Below, piece after piece: positions 24,980 through 34,542 of a DNA stretch of 64,000 nt. The stretch lies in assembly GCA_036003045.1 (NCBI GenBank), contig DASYSS010000052.1:1-64000 (forward strand). The letters are read 5' to 3'. The translations under genes were made by a program, and so were the position numbers. A model generated the notes under the pieces. That model had not been told where the DNA came from and did no database searches. It was given only the letters and a program-made list of their open reading frames with translations. Source of the stretch: Gemmatimonadaceae bacterium (lineage in GTDB: Bacteria; Gemmatimonadota; Gemmatimonadetes; Gemmatimonadales; Gemmatimonadaceae). The stretch's first letter is position 1. The number at the start of each line of letters is the position of its first letter.

Positions 24980-26905
24980 TCACTCGCGTGCGAACAAGGC
25001 CAGCGTCGCTCCGCCCGTTCTCGCATCGAAGAGCGGCGTAACGCTCTCGCCCTGACGCACCCGCTCCAACCCGCGCTCCGATTTGGCGTACGTCTCGACT
25101 GAATCTCGCCAGATCGCCAAAGCGCTCGGCGCATTCACGGGCACGGTCGACGCAAACGTCATTTCCGGCGCGAAGCGATCGCCGTCGCCGAACGATGACC
25201 CATCCCAAGCCCACGCCGCCTGAATTCTGCCATTCGGCGTGAACGACCACGTGACCGAGAACCCGGGAGCTCGACACCGAACCTCGAGACACTCACCACT
25301 CGAGACGATGTCCGTGTCGCACCGCGCGCGCGCCCACGACGCAACCGGGGCGAATCGCGCGGCCGAGTAGCTCTCCTGTGTAAGCCCAGCAGCCAGAACG
25401 CGAGCGACGCCGATCGCCCGATCGTCGAGATCCACCGGCGGAGGCGCTGAGAGTCCGAACCCCGACTCCAGATCGTGAATGCTCGCTACCGATCCAGCTG
25501 AGTGCTCTGATTGGTGCTCGTTCAGCGGCGGCAGATGATACGCCTCGCGACGCCGCGTGAGCACGTCCGCGTAGTTGATGCCGAGAGGAAAGTGAGAGTA
25601 TTCGACGATCGCGCCGCCTCGCGCCGGCGCGACGATCGCCGAGAAAGACGAGCTGTGGACCCAAACCTCGTCAGCGCCGTCCTGGTCGAGGTCGAACATT
25701 TCGGCGTCCAATCGCTCGCCGCTGCGCAGCATTCCTTCCGCGATCGCGAGCTGGCGCCACAACGCACCGCGAAGATGCGGCAGATACAAACCACCGAACA
25801 CGCCGTGCCAGTACGCGTCGTTGCACTGCGCTCGCCCCACGGCGCGTCGCGCCTCCAGCGGATCGCCGCGCTGTCTGCTCAAGGCACTCAACGCGACCAT
25901 TTTCTTGTGCAGCCGATTCGCTTCCGTGTACTTCGCGAGAAAGTTGCGCCAGTGCGCGCCGCGAACCAGCGCTCCGTCGGGCCCCGCCATGCGCTGACCG
26001 CCAAGGTCGCGCTCGAGCGCCGTGAGCCTCCGCGAGGCCTCGGCTGGCAACGACCAGCCTTCCATCTCCTTGTACGACGCCGTCGGCAGGTACACGGGCC
26101 CACGCGACGGCACGTCGCGCACCGCGTGTCGGCCGCTCGCCATCTCCACGACGCCTTCGTCCCGCAGCCTGCCGATCATGTCGCAGAACCGATCGAACCA
26201 TCCGCGCCCGTACACGAGGTCCTTCGTGCCCGGCCAGCCGCCGAACTTCTCGCCGTCGTCCGCATACACGGCGAGTGGCGCGCCGGAGTCGCGGAGCGAT
26301 CGAAGCAGATCGGCGGTGGCGCTCGGGTCCTGGAAGGGAATGGAGTAGCGCAGCCGCTCGTCGATGGCGAGCACCGACACCGCGCGGCCGTCGGCTTCCG
26401 TGCGGAAGGGCACGTGCAATTCGTCGCGATCGTAGCCGCTGATCAGAAAATGCCGGTCGTCGACGAGCACGTACTCGACGCCCGCTTCGGCGAGATCGGC
26501 CGGCAAGTCGGGCTCCCAGACGCGCTCGGTCAGCCAGAGGCCCGTCGGATCGACACCGAACAGTCGTGTGAGAGACTCACGGTGCCACGCGATCTGCTCG
26601 ACGCGGTCGCGTCGCGGGAGCGACGCGAGGATCGGTTCGTACATGCCGCCGAGCAGCGGCTCGATCGCTTGGTCGGCGACGAGGCGGGCGATGTCGTCGA
26701 GCAGCGCGTGGTCGTGCTGCTCGAGCCACTCGATGAGCGGGCCGGAGATGTGGAGCAGCACCGGTCGGAGCTCGTGCCGCGCGAGCTGTTTGACGAGCGG
26801 ACGATAAACGTCGGCGGCGTGGGCCTCGAAGACGTGGTCGAAATTTCCCACGGGCTGGTGGAGGTGCAGGCCGAACACGAAACGCACCGGGCGTTTCTCG
26901 CTCAT
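24980..26905 (-). CDS. GH57 4-alpha-glucanotransferase-type enzyme
   Basis: 641 residues from ATG 26905, overlapping the upstream stop by ATGA. GH57 motifs: region 1 GLHLHQPVGN (residues 12-21), nucleophile region WLTERVWEPDL (Glu127) and acid region YADDGEKFGGWPGT (Asp216 or 217). The C-terminal half contains the beta domains seen in Thermococcus-type 4-alpha-glucanotransferases (WVHSSSFSAIVAPARGG, SVTWSFTPNGRIQ). It would move maltooligosaccharide units between chains, or act as an amylase-like hydrolase. It lacks a signal peptide and sits last in the five-gene glycogen run. Confidence 0.9.
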   Translation of the reverse strand: MSEKRPVRFVFGLHLHQPVGNFDHVFEAHAADVYRPLVKQLARHELRPVLLHISGPLIEWLEQHDHALLDDIARLVADQAIEPLLGGMYEPILASLPRRDRVEQIAWHRESLTRLFGVDPTGLWLTERVWEPDLPADLAEAGVEYVLVDDRHFLISGYDRDELHVPFRTEADGRAVSVLAIDERLRYSIPFQDPSATADLLRSLRDSGAPLAVYADDGEKFGGWPGTKDLVYGRGWFDRFCDMIGRLRDEGVVEMASGRHAVRDVPSRGPVYLPTASYKEMEGWSLPAEASRRLTALERDLGGQRMAGPDGALVRGAHWRNFLAKYTEANRLHKKMVALSALSRQRGDPLEARRAVGRAQCNDAYWHGVFGGLYLPHLRGALWRQLAIAEGMLRSGERLDAEMFDLDQDGADEVWVHSSSFSAIVAPARGGAIVEYSHFPLGINYADVLTRRREAYHLPPLNEHQSEHSAGSVASIHDLESGFGLSAPPPVDLDDRAIGVARVLAAGLTQESYSAARFAPVASWARARCDTDIVSSGECLEVRCRAPGFSVTWSFTPNGRIQAAWAWDGSSFGDGDRFAPEMTFASTVPVNAPSALAIWRDSVETYAKSERGLERVRQGESVTPLFDARTGGATLALFARE

Positions 26906-28365
26906 CGAGCGTGCGCTCCGCCTTCACGAAGCGGCATGACACGCGTGCGATAGACAGTTGCGGCGTCGCCGCCGCCGGGCATGCCGTCTTTCGCGAACGC
27001 GAGCCGCTCGATGAATTCGCGCTCGAGCGCGGAATCGTCACCGGCGATCGCGCCGATGGCGAAGGCGGCGAGGCGGAGCATCAACTCCGTCTCGTGGCCG
27101 GTGGCGCGGTCGAAGAACCAGGCGCACGAGCCGAACATTCCCAGGCGCGCACGAACACCGTCGAAGAGAGACACCGCCCCGTCGATGTTGGCCTTGTCGG
27201 CTATCGACTCCACGTACGCGCGGCGCTCGTCGAGCGAGAGCGCGGCGACGGCGCCATAGCCGTCGCGAATCTTCCACGGATCGCCCCCCACCCCCCCGAG
27301 CAGCGCGGCCTGTTCGGCGTAGCGGTCGTCGAGCTGGCGCGCCAGCCAGTTCAACGCCGACCGCAGCGGACGGCGCCACTCGTGCGATGGCTTGGCGTCC
27401 ATGCCGCACGAACAATTGGATCGCCAGCGCTCGACGCCGTGCGAGCAGCTCCACGACGATTCCTCGACGAGTATGGCTTCGCCCGCCGCCGTCGCCGCGT
27501 TGCGCGCGAGGGCGGATCCGAAGTTCTCGATGCAAACGTCGCCCCGCGTCGTCAACTCGGACACGGCGCGCGCGAGGGCCATCTCGGCGAACTGCTTGTG
27601 ATGGCCGAAGGTCTCGCCGTCGAGCGCGATGGCTCGCAGCGATGCGCCGGCTCCCTTGTTGGCGACGCTCGCGCGGTCCGGGCCGAGTCGGCGGGCGAGC
27701 TCTGTTCCGTCGTCGAGCACGCGCCCGAACGCGACGTCGTGCGAGAGGCCGCCATCATATATGAAGAGCGCGATCGTCCGCCCGCCGCCCGCCGAGAACT
27801 TGAGCGGCGCGCCGCCGGGGGGAACGTGCTCCACTTGGTGCGGCGCCAGAATGGTGAACTTGATCCCCGCTTCGGCGAGCGCGACGAGCGTCTGTTCGTC
27901 CACGGCCGTTTCCGGCAGCCAGAATCCTTCCGGTTCGCGTTGGAAGCGTCGGCGAAAATCGTCGATGCCCCAGCGAATCTCGGTCGCGCGGTCGCGTGGC
28001 GACGCCAACGGAAGAATCACGTGGTGATACGGCGCCGCGATGGCGTTGCCGTGCCCGAGGCGCGCCGCGGACGCGCGATCCGCGGCGAGAATTGCTTCGT
28101 ACGTGTCGGTCGCGTTCAGCTCCAGCCAACGAGCCAGCGTCGTGCCGACGTCGAAGCTCACCCACTCGTACAGATTGATCCGGCGAACGACGTGGCCGGC
28201 CGCGTCGAGCAGCCGCGCCGCGCCGAACGGCTCGTAACACTGATGCGTGATTCGTGCGTTCCAATCATGAAAGGGAGCGGCCGACGGCTCCGCCTCAACC
28301 ACGTCGAGCCAGGGATCCTCGCGCGGCGGCTGATAGAAGTGACAATGGACGATGGCGTCGGCCAT
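26902..28365 (-). CDS. GH57-type protein with DUF3536 domain
   Basis: 487 residues from ATG 28365. It has GH57-like HCHFYQPPREDPW at the start, WLPETAVDEQTL (Glu at the nucleophile position) and ALDGETFGHHK (Asp at the acid position), then a DUF3536 region with a Cys/Trp-rich patch (ESSWSCSHGVERWRSNCSC). Proteins of this type lie in glycogen gene clusters but their exact reaction is not established; an alpha-glucan hydrolase or amylase is the usual guess. It ends in an ATGA overlap with the next GH57 gene and begins six bases after the branching enzyme's stop. Confidence 0.88.
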   Translation of the reverse strand: MADAIVHCHFYQPPREDPWLDVVEAEPSAAPFHDWNARITHQCYEPFGAARLLDAAGHVVRRINLYEWVSFDVGTTLARWLELNATDTYEAILAADRASAARLGHGNAIAAPYHHVILPLASPRDRATEIRWGIDDFRRRFQREPEGFWLPETAVDEQTLVALAEAGIKFTILAPHQVEHVPPGGAPLKFSAGGGRTIALFIYDGGLSHDVAFGRVLDDGTELARRLGPDRASVANKGAGASLRAIALDGETFGHHKQFAEMALARAVSELTTRGDVCIENFGSALARNAATAAGEAILVEESSWSCSHGVERWRSNCSCGMDAKPSHEWRRPLRSALNWLARQLDDRYAEQAALLGGVGGDPWKIRDGYGAVAALSLDERRAYVESIADKANIDGAVSLFDGVRARLGMFGSCAWFFDRATGHETELMLRLAAFAIGAIAGDDSALEREFIERLAFAKDGMPGGGDAATVYRTRVMPLREGGAHAR

Positions 28366-28371
28366 CGAGCG

Positions 28372-30039
28372 CTACACAGCCACCGCGTGCGATTCGAGCA
28401 CCTGCGCGACCGAGTCGAGCACGTTGGGAAATATGGCATCACGCTCGGACAGCACGTCGAGGAGACGTCCGACGGCCTCGAACCCCTCTCCGTGCTCCAG
28501 TGCTTCGACCAGCGACTCGGCGTCGCTCGCATGCATCGAGAAGCGAGTCTCGCCGTAGTCGGCAACCTCGCCGGCCGAGATCATGAATTCCCAGTCCGAC
28601 GACTGCGCGAGGAGAAGAGATCGGGCGGCCTGTGCCAATACGACGCGCGTGTCTTCGCGCGCGAGGGCCTCCGGCGCGACGTTCCAGAAACGGTCTTCCA
28701 ATGCCCACATGCGCCGCCACATTCCGGCCGTCGCGTCGTTGAGCCAGAAGCCGAAGTCGCCGTCGCGCCCCCACGAGCCGGCCGGAAGCTCGAGCGGCGT
28801 GGCGCTCGTCGAATCGATGTGATCGGACGCGGTCACAGGACGAATCGACGGCCGATCGCGGAGCGCGCGATACATCGCGCCGAGGAACTCCGGTCCCTCG
28901 AACCACCAATGCCCGAACAATTCGGCGTCGAATGGCGCCACGAGCACGCCGTCGACGGAACAGCTCTCACGCGCGACCGTGTCGAGGACGTGGGCGAAAT
29001 GGCCGGCGTGAAAGCGAGCCGCTTCGGCCGCGGCGGCGGCGCTGTATGTCTGCTTGTCGCCCAGCGACACGCCGGCACCGCTCACCGACCAGAGCTGCAG
29101 GCCGCCGGGAAAGCGCATCTTGTGAAACTCGAGATACGGCGCGGCGCCGGGGTATCCGCCGTCGCGACTCCAGACCTGCCGAGTCGTGACGGGATCGCGG
29201 ACGAGCGCGCGAACCGCATTCTTGCCGGCGCCGATCGAGTAGTTGCCGTACGGGGACCGATCGATGCTCGGGCGAAATTCGCGTGACGACCGGCGACCGC
29301 CGTACGCGTCGAGGGGCTGGCCCGCGCTCGCCAAGTGCGAGTCTATGACGGTGAAACGATACCCGGCTTCTTCGAGGTACGTCTCGATCCCCGCGCGTGT
29401 GCGCGGCGCAACATCGGGAAGCGGCGACCAGAATCCTGACGGCCGGTAGGCGCACTCCGGCATCCAGCATCCGGCCGGCGCTCGGCCGAAGAAGCGCTCG
29501 TGCTCGCTCCGTCCGACGAGTAGTTGAAGACGGATGCTCTCGTCGCGCGCGAGCAACGGGAGAAATCCGTGCGTCGCACCGGAGCTCATGAGCTCGATGC
29601 GTCCGGCTCGTTGCAGGCGCGCAAGCGCGCCGATGATGTTCTCGCCGATCGCTTCGAACTGTGCCGCGCGCGCGGAAAACCACGAGCGCCAGTGGCGCAC
29701 CACGTTTGCCAGCTCGGAGTCGCCTCGCGCGTCGAGATCCTGCTCGTCGGCGTCGCACGCCTCCAGGCGCTGCGCCAGAAATCGTCGCACCTCCGCGGGG
29801 AGCCGCGGATCCGCCAGCTGCGTCGCGACGATCGGCGTGACGTTCACGGTGAGCGGCGTATCGACGCCCTCTCGCGCCAGCCGCTCGACGACGTCGATCA
29901 GCGGGAGGTACGAGTCGACGATCGCTTCCATGAGCCAGTCGCTGCCGTGCGGCCAGCGGCCGTGCCTCATGACGTGCGGCACGTGCATGTGAAGCACGAG
30001 CACGAAGTCGAGGCTGCCACTTCTTCGAGCGGAGATCAC
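28372..30039 (-). CDS. GH57 1,4-alpha-glucan branching enzyme type (DUF1957 C-terminus)
   Basis: 555 residues from GTG 30039, chosen because it overlaps the glgA stop as GTGA and lies just before the first conserved strand (DFVLVLHMHVPHV). The nucleophile motif is GCWMPECAYRP (Glu), and the acid motif is APFDAELFGHWWFEGPEF (Asp), both diagnostic of GH57 branching enzymes. The helical C-terminal region matches the DUF1957 lid (MWRRMWALEDRFW...LLLAQSSDWEFMI). It would create alpha-1,6 branches on chains made by GlgA, a role filled by GH13 GlgB in most bacteria. Cytoplasmic. Confidence 0.92.
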   Translation of the reverse strand: MISARRSGSLDFVLVLHMHVPHVMRHGRWPHGSDWLMEAIVDSYLPLIDVVERLAREGVDTPLTVNVTPIVATQLADPRLPAEVRRFLAQRLEACDADEQDLDARGDSELANVVRHWRSWFSARAAQFEAIGENIIGALARLQRAGRIELMSSGATHGFLPLLARDESIRLQLLVGRSEHERFFGRAPAGCWMPECAYRPSGFWSPLPDVAPRTRAGIETYLEEAGYRFTVIDSHLASAGQPLDAYGGRRSSREFRPSIDRSPYGNYSIGAGKNAVRALVRDPVTTRQVWSRDGGYPGAAPYLEFHKMRFPGGLQLWSVSGAGVSLGDKQTYSAAAAAEAARFHAGHFAHVLDTVARESCSVDGVLVAPFDAELFGHWWFEGPEFLGAMYRALRDRPSIRPVTASDHIDSTSATPLELPAGSWGRDGDFGFWLNDATAGMWRRMWALEDRFWNVAPEALAREDTRVVLAQAARSLLLAQSSDWEFMISAGEVADYGETRFSMHASDAESLVEALEHGEGFEAVGRLLDVLSERDAIFPNVLDSVAQVLESHAVAV

Positions 30040-31616
30040 CAGACCTCGCTGTGGCCCGCGGCGCGATTGTACACCGCGTCGTAGGCCGGAACGACGGCCG
30101 GCCACCCGAAGTCACGAGCCATGGCGCGTTGCCGCATGGCCGTCATCATCTCTTCGTCCTGGAACGCATGCTCGGCTTGCGTCAACGCGTCGCTCAATTG
30201 CGCTGGATCGTATTCGTCGAAGATGAAGCCGACGTCCGGGTCGACGGTATCGCTCAGGCCGCCTACCCGCCGCGCGACGACCAACACGCCGTACCGCTGC
30301 GCGCGCATCTGCGTGAGACCGCAGGGCTCGAACAGCGACGGCATCAGTAGGAAGTCGGCCCCGGCGAGCAGCTTGTGCTCGCGCTCGTCGGTGAAGTCGA
30401 ACTGCGCCGCGACATGCGTGGGACGCTCGCGCGCCAGCTGCCGCAGCGCGTCCTGATAGCGCCGCTCGCCGGTGCCGAGGAAAACGAACTGGGCGTTGGA
30501 CGAACGGACGAAGTCGCTGGCGAGAACGATGTCGAAGCCTTTCTGCTCGGTGAGCCGGGCCGACATCGCGAAGAGAGGAATCCTGTCGTCCTCGTGCAGG
30601 CCGTATTCAATCTGCAGCGCGGATTTGCAAATCGCCTTTCCGCTCAGGTCGGCGGCCGAGTACGCCGCCGCGATGAACGGATCGTTGACCGGATTCCAGA
30701 GCCGCTGGTCGATCCCATTCGTGATGCCGACGAGCCGGTCGCCGAGCGCGCGAAAGGCGTCGTGCAGGCCGAATCCGCCGAGCTCGGACGTCAAATCGAA
30801 CGCGTGTGTGGGGCTGACAGTGACGACGAAGTCGGCAAGCGTCAGCGCACCTTTGAGGAGATTCAGTCTCCCGAACGCCTCGAGCCCGCCGGTCTCTCGC
30901 AGCTCGCGTAGGGAGTGCATCTCCTCGAGCGCCGAGCGTTCGAACTGGCCCTGGAAGGCCGCATTATGCACGGAGACGACCGCGGACGCCGAGCTCGCCA
31001 ATTCCGAGAAGCGCGGATCGGCTCGCAGAAATACGGGAGCCAGCGCGGCGTGCCAGTCGTGTGCGTGGATCACACTCACCCGCGAATCCAGGGTCGCGGC
31101 GTCCGTCAACGCGGCAAGACAGAAGAGCGCGAATCGTTGGTCGTTGTCGGCGTAGTCGCCCTGCTCGTCGCCGTACAATCCGGGCCGATCGAAGTAGGAG
31201 GGTGCGTCGACGAAACGGACTTCCGGCCCGAAGCGCGTCGACGGATCGCGCAGGACCTCGACTCGCTCCTGCTGCGATCCGATCTCGACGGTAAACGCGG
31301 CGCCGACCGGTACCAGCTCGACGTGGCGTTCCCGGATCGAGCGGTAGAGCGGCACGTAGACGATGACGCGCTGGCCGGCGCGCGACTGCGCCATTGCCAA
31401 GCCCGCCACCGCCTCGCCGAGCCCGCCCGTTCTCGCATATGGCCAATACTCGGCCGTGAGATGGACGACGGTCGATACCTCATGGACGGCGATCGGCCAT
31501 GCCGGAGGCACGGACACGATCGGTTTCCGCCAAGGGCGCTGCGCATGCACGGGAGCCAGCTGTGCCGAGCTCCTCACGCTGTGTTTGGAATCAGTCACCA
31601 TTTTCTCAAACTTCAT
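30036..31616 (-). CDS. glgA: Glycogen (starch) synthase, GT5
   Basis: 526 residues if started at ATG 31616; ATG 31601 is also possible. The first 45 residues are poorly conserved, so the native start may lie further in. The core begins VVHLTAEYWPYARTGGLGEAVAGLA, where the KTGGL-like ADP-glucose loop is ARTGGL. Further motifs are HAHDWHAAL, VVSVHNAAFQG, VTVSPTHA, GITNGIDQRLWNP, SARLTEQKGFDI and PSLFEPCGLTQMRAQRYG (EPCGLTQ donor site). It extends alpha-1,4-glucan from ADP- or UDP-glucose. No glgC appears in the window. Its stop overlaps the GH57 branching gene. Confidence 0.95.
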   Translation of the reverse strand: MKFEKMVTDSKHSVRSSAQLAPVHAQRPWRKPIVSVPPAWPIAVHEVSTVVHLTAEYWPYARTGGLGEAVAGLAMAQSRAGQRVIVYVPLYRSIRERHVELVPVGAAFTVEIGSQQERVEVLRDPSTRFGPEVRFVDAPSYFDRPGLYGDEQGDYADNDQRFALFCLAALTDAATLDSRVSVIHAHDWHAALAPVFLRADPRFSELASSASAVVSVHNAAFQGQFERSALEEMHSLRELRETGGLEAFGRLNLLKGALTLADFVVTVSPTHAFDLTSELGGFGLHDAFRALGDRLVGITNGIDQRLWNPVNDPFIAAAYSAADLSGKAICKSALQIEYGLHEDDRIPLFAMSARLTEQKGFDIVLASDFVRSSNAQFVFLGTGERRYQDALRQLARERPTHVAAQFDFTDEREHKLLAGADFLLMPSLFEPCGLTQMRAQRYGVLVVARRVGGLSDTVDPDVGFIFDEYDPAQLSDALTQAEHAFQDEEMMTAMRQRAMARDFGWPAVVPAYDAVYNRAAGHSEVW

Positions 31617-31768
31617 CTAGAACGCCAACACGGGCTCTATGCGACGACGTACTACCCAAACTTCGTGGTGTTGTGCCGATCCGGCGTCGGGAGAATTCGT
31701 ACAGGGAGTAAAGAAACCTCCCTGCAATTGGCTCGGCTCCGCGGTGTGCCGGTCTCAACCAACGAACG

Positions 31769-33904
31769 CTAGTCCGCGGGCGAACTCATCGCGGGGACGT
31801 AATAGTCACGCACGTATTCGGTAACCATTCGCGAGGCGGTGAAATACACACCGGCGGCGCAAATCGCATTCTTCATCACCGCCATCCACCGCGATGGGGC
31901 GTTGTTGCCTGTCGCGTCGTAGTACATCGGCACGATCTCGCGTTCGAGCAAATCGTAAACGTGCTCGGCGGCGTGAGCCACCGCGTCGTCATTGTCGGGT
32001 TCGTTGGGCAGCGTGTCGATGACCCAGCCGTTCTTGCCGTTGTACCCTTCGGCCCACCATCCGTCGAGCGTGCTGAGTTGCGGCACGCCGTTGAGCGCGG
32101 CCTTCATTCCGCTGGTTCCGGCCGCTTCGAGCGGAACGCGCGGCGTGTTCAGCCACAAATCCACGCCCTGCACCAACACGTGTGCGATATGCATATCATA
32201 ATTCTCGAAAAACGCAATCCTTCCCTGGAATCGCGGATCGCACGTCGTGCGATAGACCTCCTCGAGCAGCTGCTTGCCGGGCACGTCGGCGGGATGCGCC
32301 TTGCCGGCGAACACGAGCTGGACCGGGCGCGAGCCGTCGGTGAGAATTCGAATCAGCCGCTCGACGTCGTGAAAGACGAGATTCGCACGCTTGTACGTCG
32401 CGAAGCGCCGCGCGAACCCGATCGTCAAGACGTCGGGATCGAGAAGGATGCCTGATCCGATGATCTGATCAGTGTCGCGTTGGCGTGACGCGAACGCGCG
32501 CCGTGATTCCTCGCGGGCCAACGGAAGCAGAGCCGCCTTCAATCGCCGGTGGACGTGCCACAACTCGGCGTCGTCGACGGAGAGCACCTGTTCCCACGTT
32601 TCGGGGCGGTCCGTACGCGCTCCCCAATCCGAGCCGAGATGCTTGTCGAGTAAACCGATCATCGGATTGGCCATCCACGTCGAGATGTGAACCCCGTTCG
32701 TCACATGCCCGATGGGAACGTCCGCTTCCGGCGTCGTCGGCCACAGCGGCGCCCAGATCCGCCGAGTGACCATTTCGTGGGCCCGTGAAACGGCGTTCAC
32801 GCGCTCGCTCAATCGAATGGCCGACGCCGTCACGTCGAACACGTCCTGACCGCGCTCCGGGTTGAAGCCGAGCGCCATCACCCGGTCGAGATCCAACGGT
32901 CCCGACCCCGGCTCGACGCACTGGGCGAGCAGATCGCGGCCGAACGCGTCGTGACCGGCCGCCACCGGCGTGTGCGTCGTGAAACACGTCGTCGCGCGGA
33001 TTCGAGCGACCGCGGCGTCGAACGACCCTTCGCCCAAGTTCTGCATCTCCTCGCGCAGACGCTCGATCATCATGAACGCGGCGTGTCCTTCGTTGGCGTG
33101 CCACGCCGCCGGGTTGATACCCAACGCGCGCAATACGCGAACTCCGGCCACGCCGAGCAGCCACTCCTGACGAACGCGCAGGTCGGCGCCGCCGGAATAC
33201 AACTGGCTCAACAGCTGTCGGTCGTCCGGATGGTTCTCGTCGAGATTCGAGTCGAGCAGATACACCTCAATCCGCCCGACGCGAAGCCGCCACGCACTGA
33301 CGTGGACGTCGCGCCCGGCGAGCCGAACAGTGGCGAGATTGGTATTGCCATCGGGTCCAGAGACTTTCTCGAGAGGTGTCGTCGCCAAGTCGAAATGATC
33401 GTTGGTCTCTTCTTGCCAACCGTCGCTCCGCAGACGCTGATTGAAGTAGCCGGCGCGATAGAGAATCCCGACGCCGACGAGCGGCACACCGAGGTCGGAT
33501 GCTGCCTTGCAGTGATCGCCGGCGAGGACGCCCAAGCCGCCCGAATAGATCGGTACGGAGTGATGCAGACCAAACTCGGCGCAGAAGTACGCGGTCGTGC
33601 GGCCGCCGAACATGGGATAGCTCTTGGCGAACCACGTGTCCGTCGCCGATTGCTCGGACGCGAACCACGCCATGACACGGTCGTACCGGTCGACGAATGA
33701 CGAGTCGGCGGCGCAGCGTTCGAGGCGAGCGGGACCAATCTCGCGCAGCAGCCGGATCGGATCGTAGCGACACCGCCGCCAGAGCCGTTCATCCATTTCC
33801 CGAAAGAGGGCCCGCGCGTCGCGATTCCAGCTCCACGCCAAATTGCTCACGACGTCGGCGAGGCCGGCGATTCGTGGCGGGAGCGGTGGCAAGCTCGAGT
33901 TCAT
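31769..33904 (-). CDS. glgP: Alpha-glucan (glycogen) phosphorylase, GT35
   Basis: 711 residues from ATG 33904. N-terminal DUF3417-like helices (GLADVVSNLAWSWNRDARALF) precede the phosphorylase core: YFCAEFGLHHSVPIYSGGLGVLAGDH, AAWHANEGHAAF, TTHTPVAAGHDAF, GHVTNGVHISTWM, QLVFAGKAHPAD and GTSGMKAALNGVPQLS, whose Lys carries PLP. The length fits the short archaeal/Thermotoga-like GlgP branch and not the 800-residue GlgP/MalP type. It releases glucose-1-phosphate from glucan ends. It heads the glycogen run; 152 bases separate it from glgA, and no gene is seen there. Confidence 0.95.
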   Translation of the reverse strand: MNSSLPPLPPRIAGLADVVSNLAWSWNRDARALFREMDERLWRRCRYDPIRLLREIGPARLERCAADSSFVDRYDRVMAWFASEQSATDTWFAKSYPMFGGRTTAYFCAEFGLHHSVPIYSGGLGVLAGDHCKAASDLGVPLVGVGILYRAGYFNQRLRSDGWQEETNDHFDLATTPLEKVSGPDGNTNLATVRLAGRDVHVSAWRLRVGRIEVYLLDSNLDENHPDDRQLLSQLYSGGADLRVRQEWLLGVAGVRVLRALGINPAAWHANEGHAAFMMIERLREEMQNLGEGSFDAAVARIRATTCFTTHTPVAAGHDAFGRDLLAQCVEPGSGPLDLDRVMALGFNPERGQDVFDVTASAIRLSERVNAVSRAHEMVTRRIWAPLWPTTPEADVPIGHVTNGVHISTWMANPMIGLLDKHLGSDWGARTDRPETWEQVLSVDDAELWHVHRRLKAALLPLAREESRRAFASRQRDTDQIIGSGILLDPDVLTIGFARRFATYKRANLVFHDVERLIRILTDGSRPVQLVFAGKAHPADVPGKQLLEEVYRTTCDPRFQGRIAFFENYDMHIAHVLVQGVDLWLNTPRVPLEAAGTSGMKAALNGVPQLSTLDGWWAEGYNGKNGWVIDTLPNEPDNDDAVAHAAEHVYDLLEREIVPMYYDATGNNAPSRWMAVMKNAICAAGVYFTASRMVTEYVRDYYVPAMSSPAD

Positions 33905-34102
33905 ACGTTGCCGTGAACGGTTCTGGATTGCATGAGGCTGACAACTTCAGACGACGAAGTTTAGCTACACATTCGGCTTACAGATTGCTGCGGAAGATCC
34001 TTCGGCGAACGGGCGTTTCCCTGATGGCAATCGCCAGACCGCGTCCAATGCTTTACTCTTGACCGGCAAACGACCGTGATGGTGTTGCGCGAGAGGACTG
34101 AG

Positions 34103-34534
34103 ATGCAAGCGCGTGATGTGATGTGCCCAAACCCGTCCGTCGTGACGCGGAACGAGAGCGTAGCCCGAGCGGCCACGATGATGCGCGAACGGCATGTGGG
34201 CGTCCTCCCCGTGATCGACGATCTGCGGACGCGCCACCTCGTCGGCATCGTGACCGCCCGCGACATCGTCGTGAGAGGCGTGGCGGCGGATCGACAAGGC
34301 GACCGCTGTATCGCGGACCTGATGACTCAGCCGCCCCTGGCCGTCGTGCACGTCGATGACGACGTCGACGACGTCGTGGACGTGATGAATCGAGAGCGGG
34401 TTCGACGACTGCCCGTCGTCGACGACCGGCAACGCGTCGTTGGCATCGTCGCGATGAGCGACGTCACGAAGCGGCTCTACGGCCGTCTACGCGGCGCGTT
34501 CCATCCGGGAGCGATCGGCCACCGCGACGACTGA
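34103..34534 (+). CDS. Two-CBS-domain protein
   Basis: 143 residues from ATG 34103; GAGAGG at 34091-34096 supports this start over GTG 34076. CBS 1 is MQARDVMCPNPSVVTRNESV...GVLPVIDD...GIVTARDIVVRG, and CBS 2 is CIADLMTQPPLAVVHVDDDVDDVVDVMNRERVRRLPVVDD...GIVAMSDVTK. Standalone CBS pairs bind adenine nucleotides or S-adenosyl compounds and sense energy state or regulate partners. It is divergent from glgP (198 bases between starts), so a link to energy-dependent glycogen control is plausible but only inferred. Confidence 0.92.
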   Translation: MQARDVMCPNPSVVTRNESVARAATMMRERHVGVLPVIDDLRTRHLVGIVTARDIVVRGVAADRQGDRCIADLMTQPPLAVVHVDDDVDDVVDVMNRERVRRLPVVDDRQRVVGIVAMSDVTKRLYGRLRGAFHPGAIGHRDD

Positions 34535-34542
34535 GCAAGCCG

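Noticed and set aside
26911-29286. Open frame of 791 codons antisense to two GH57 genes
   Set aside because: Very long but compositionally a reverse shadow (Arg/Glu/Val rich, no motifs), while both minus-strand genes carry full GH57 signatures.
33943-33961. AACTTC/GAAGTT inverted repeat in the glgP/CBS gap as an operator
   Set aside because: Only six base pairs per arm with no nearby promoter match; expected by chance at this length scale.
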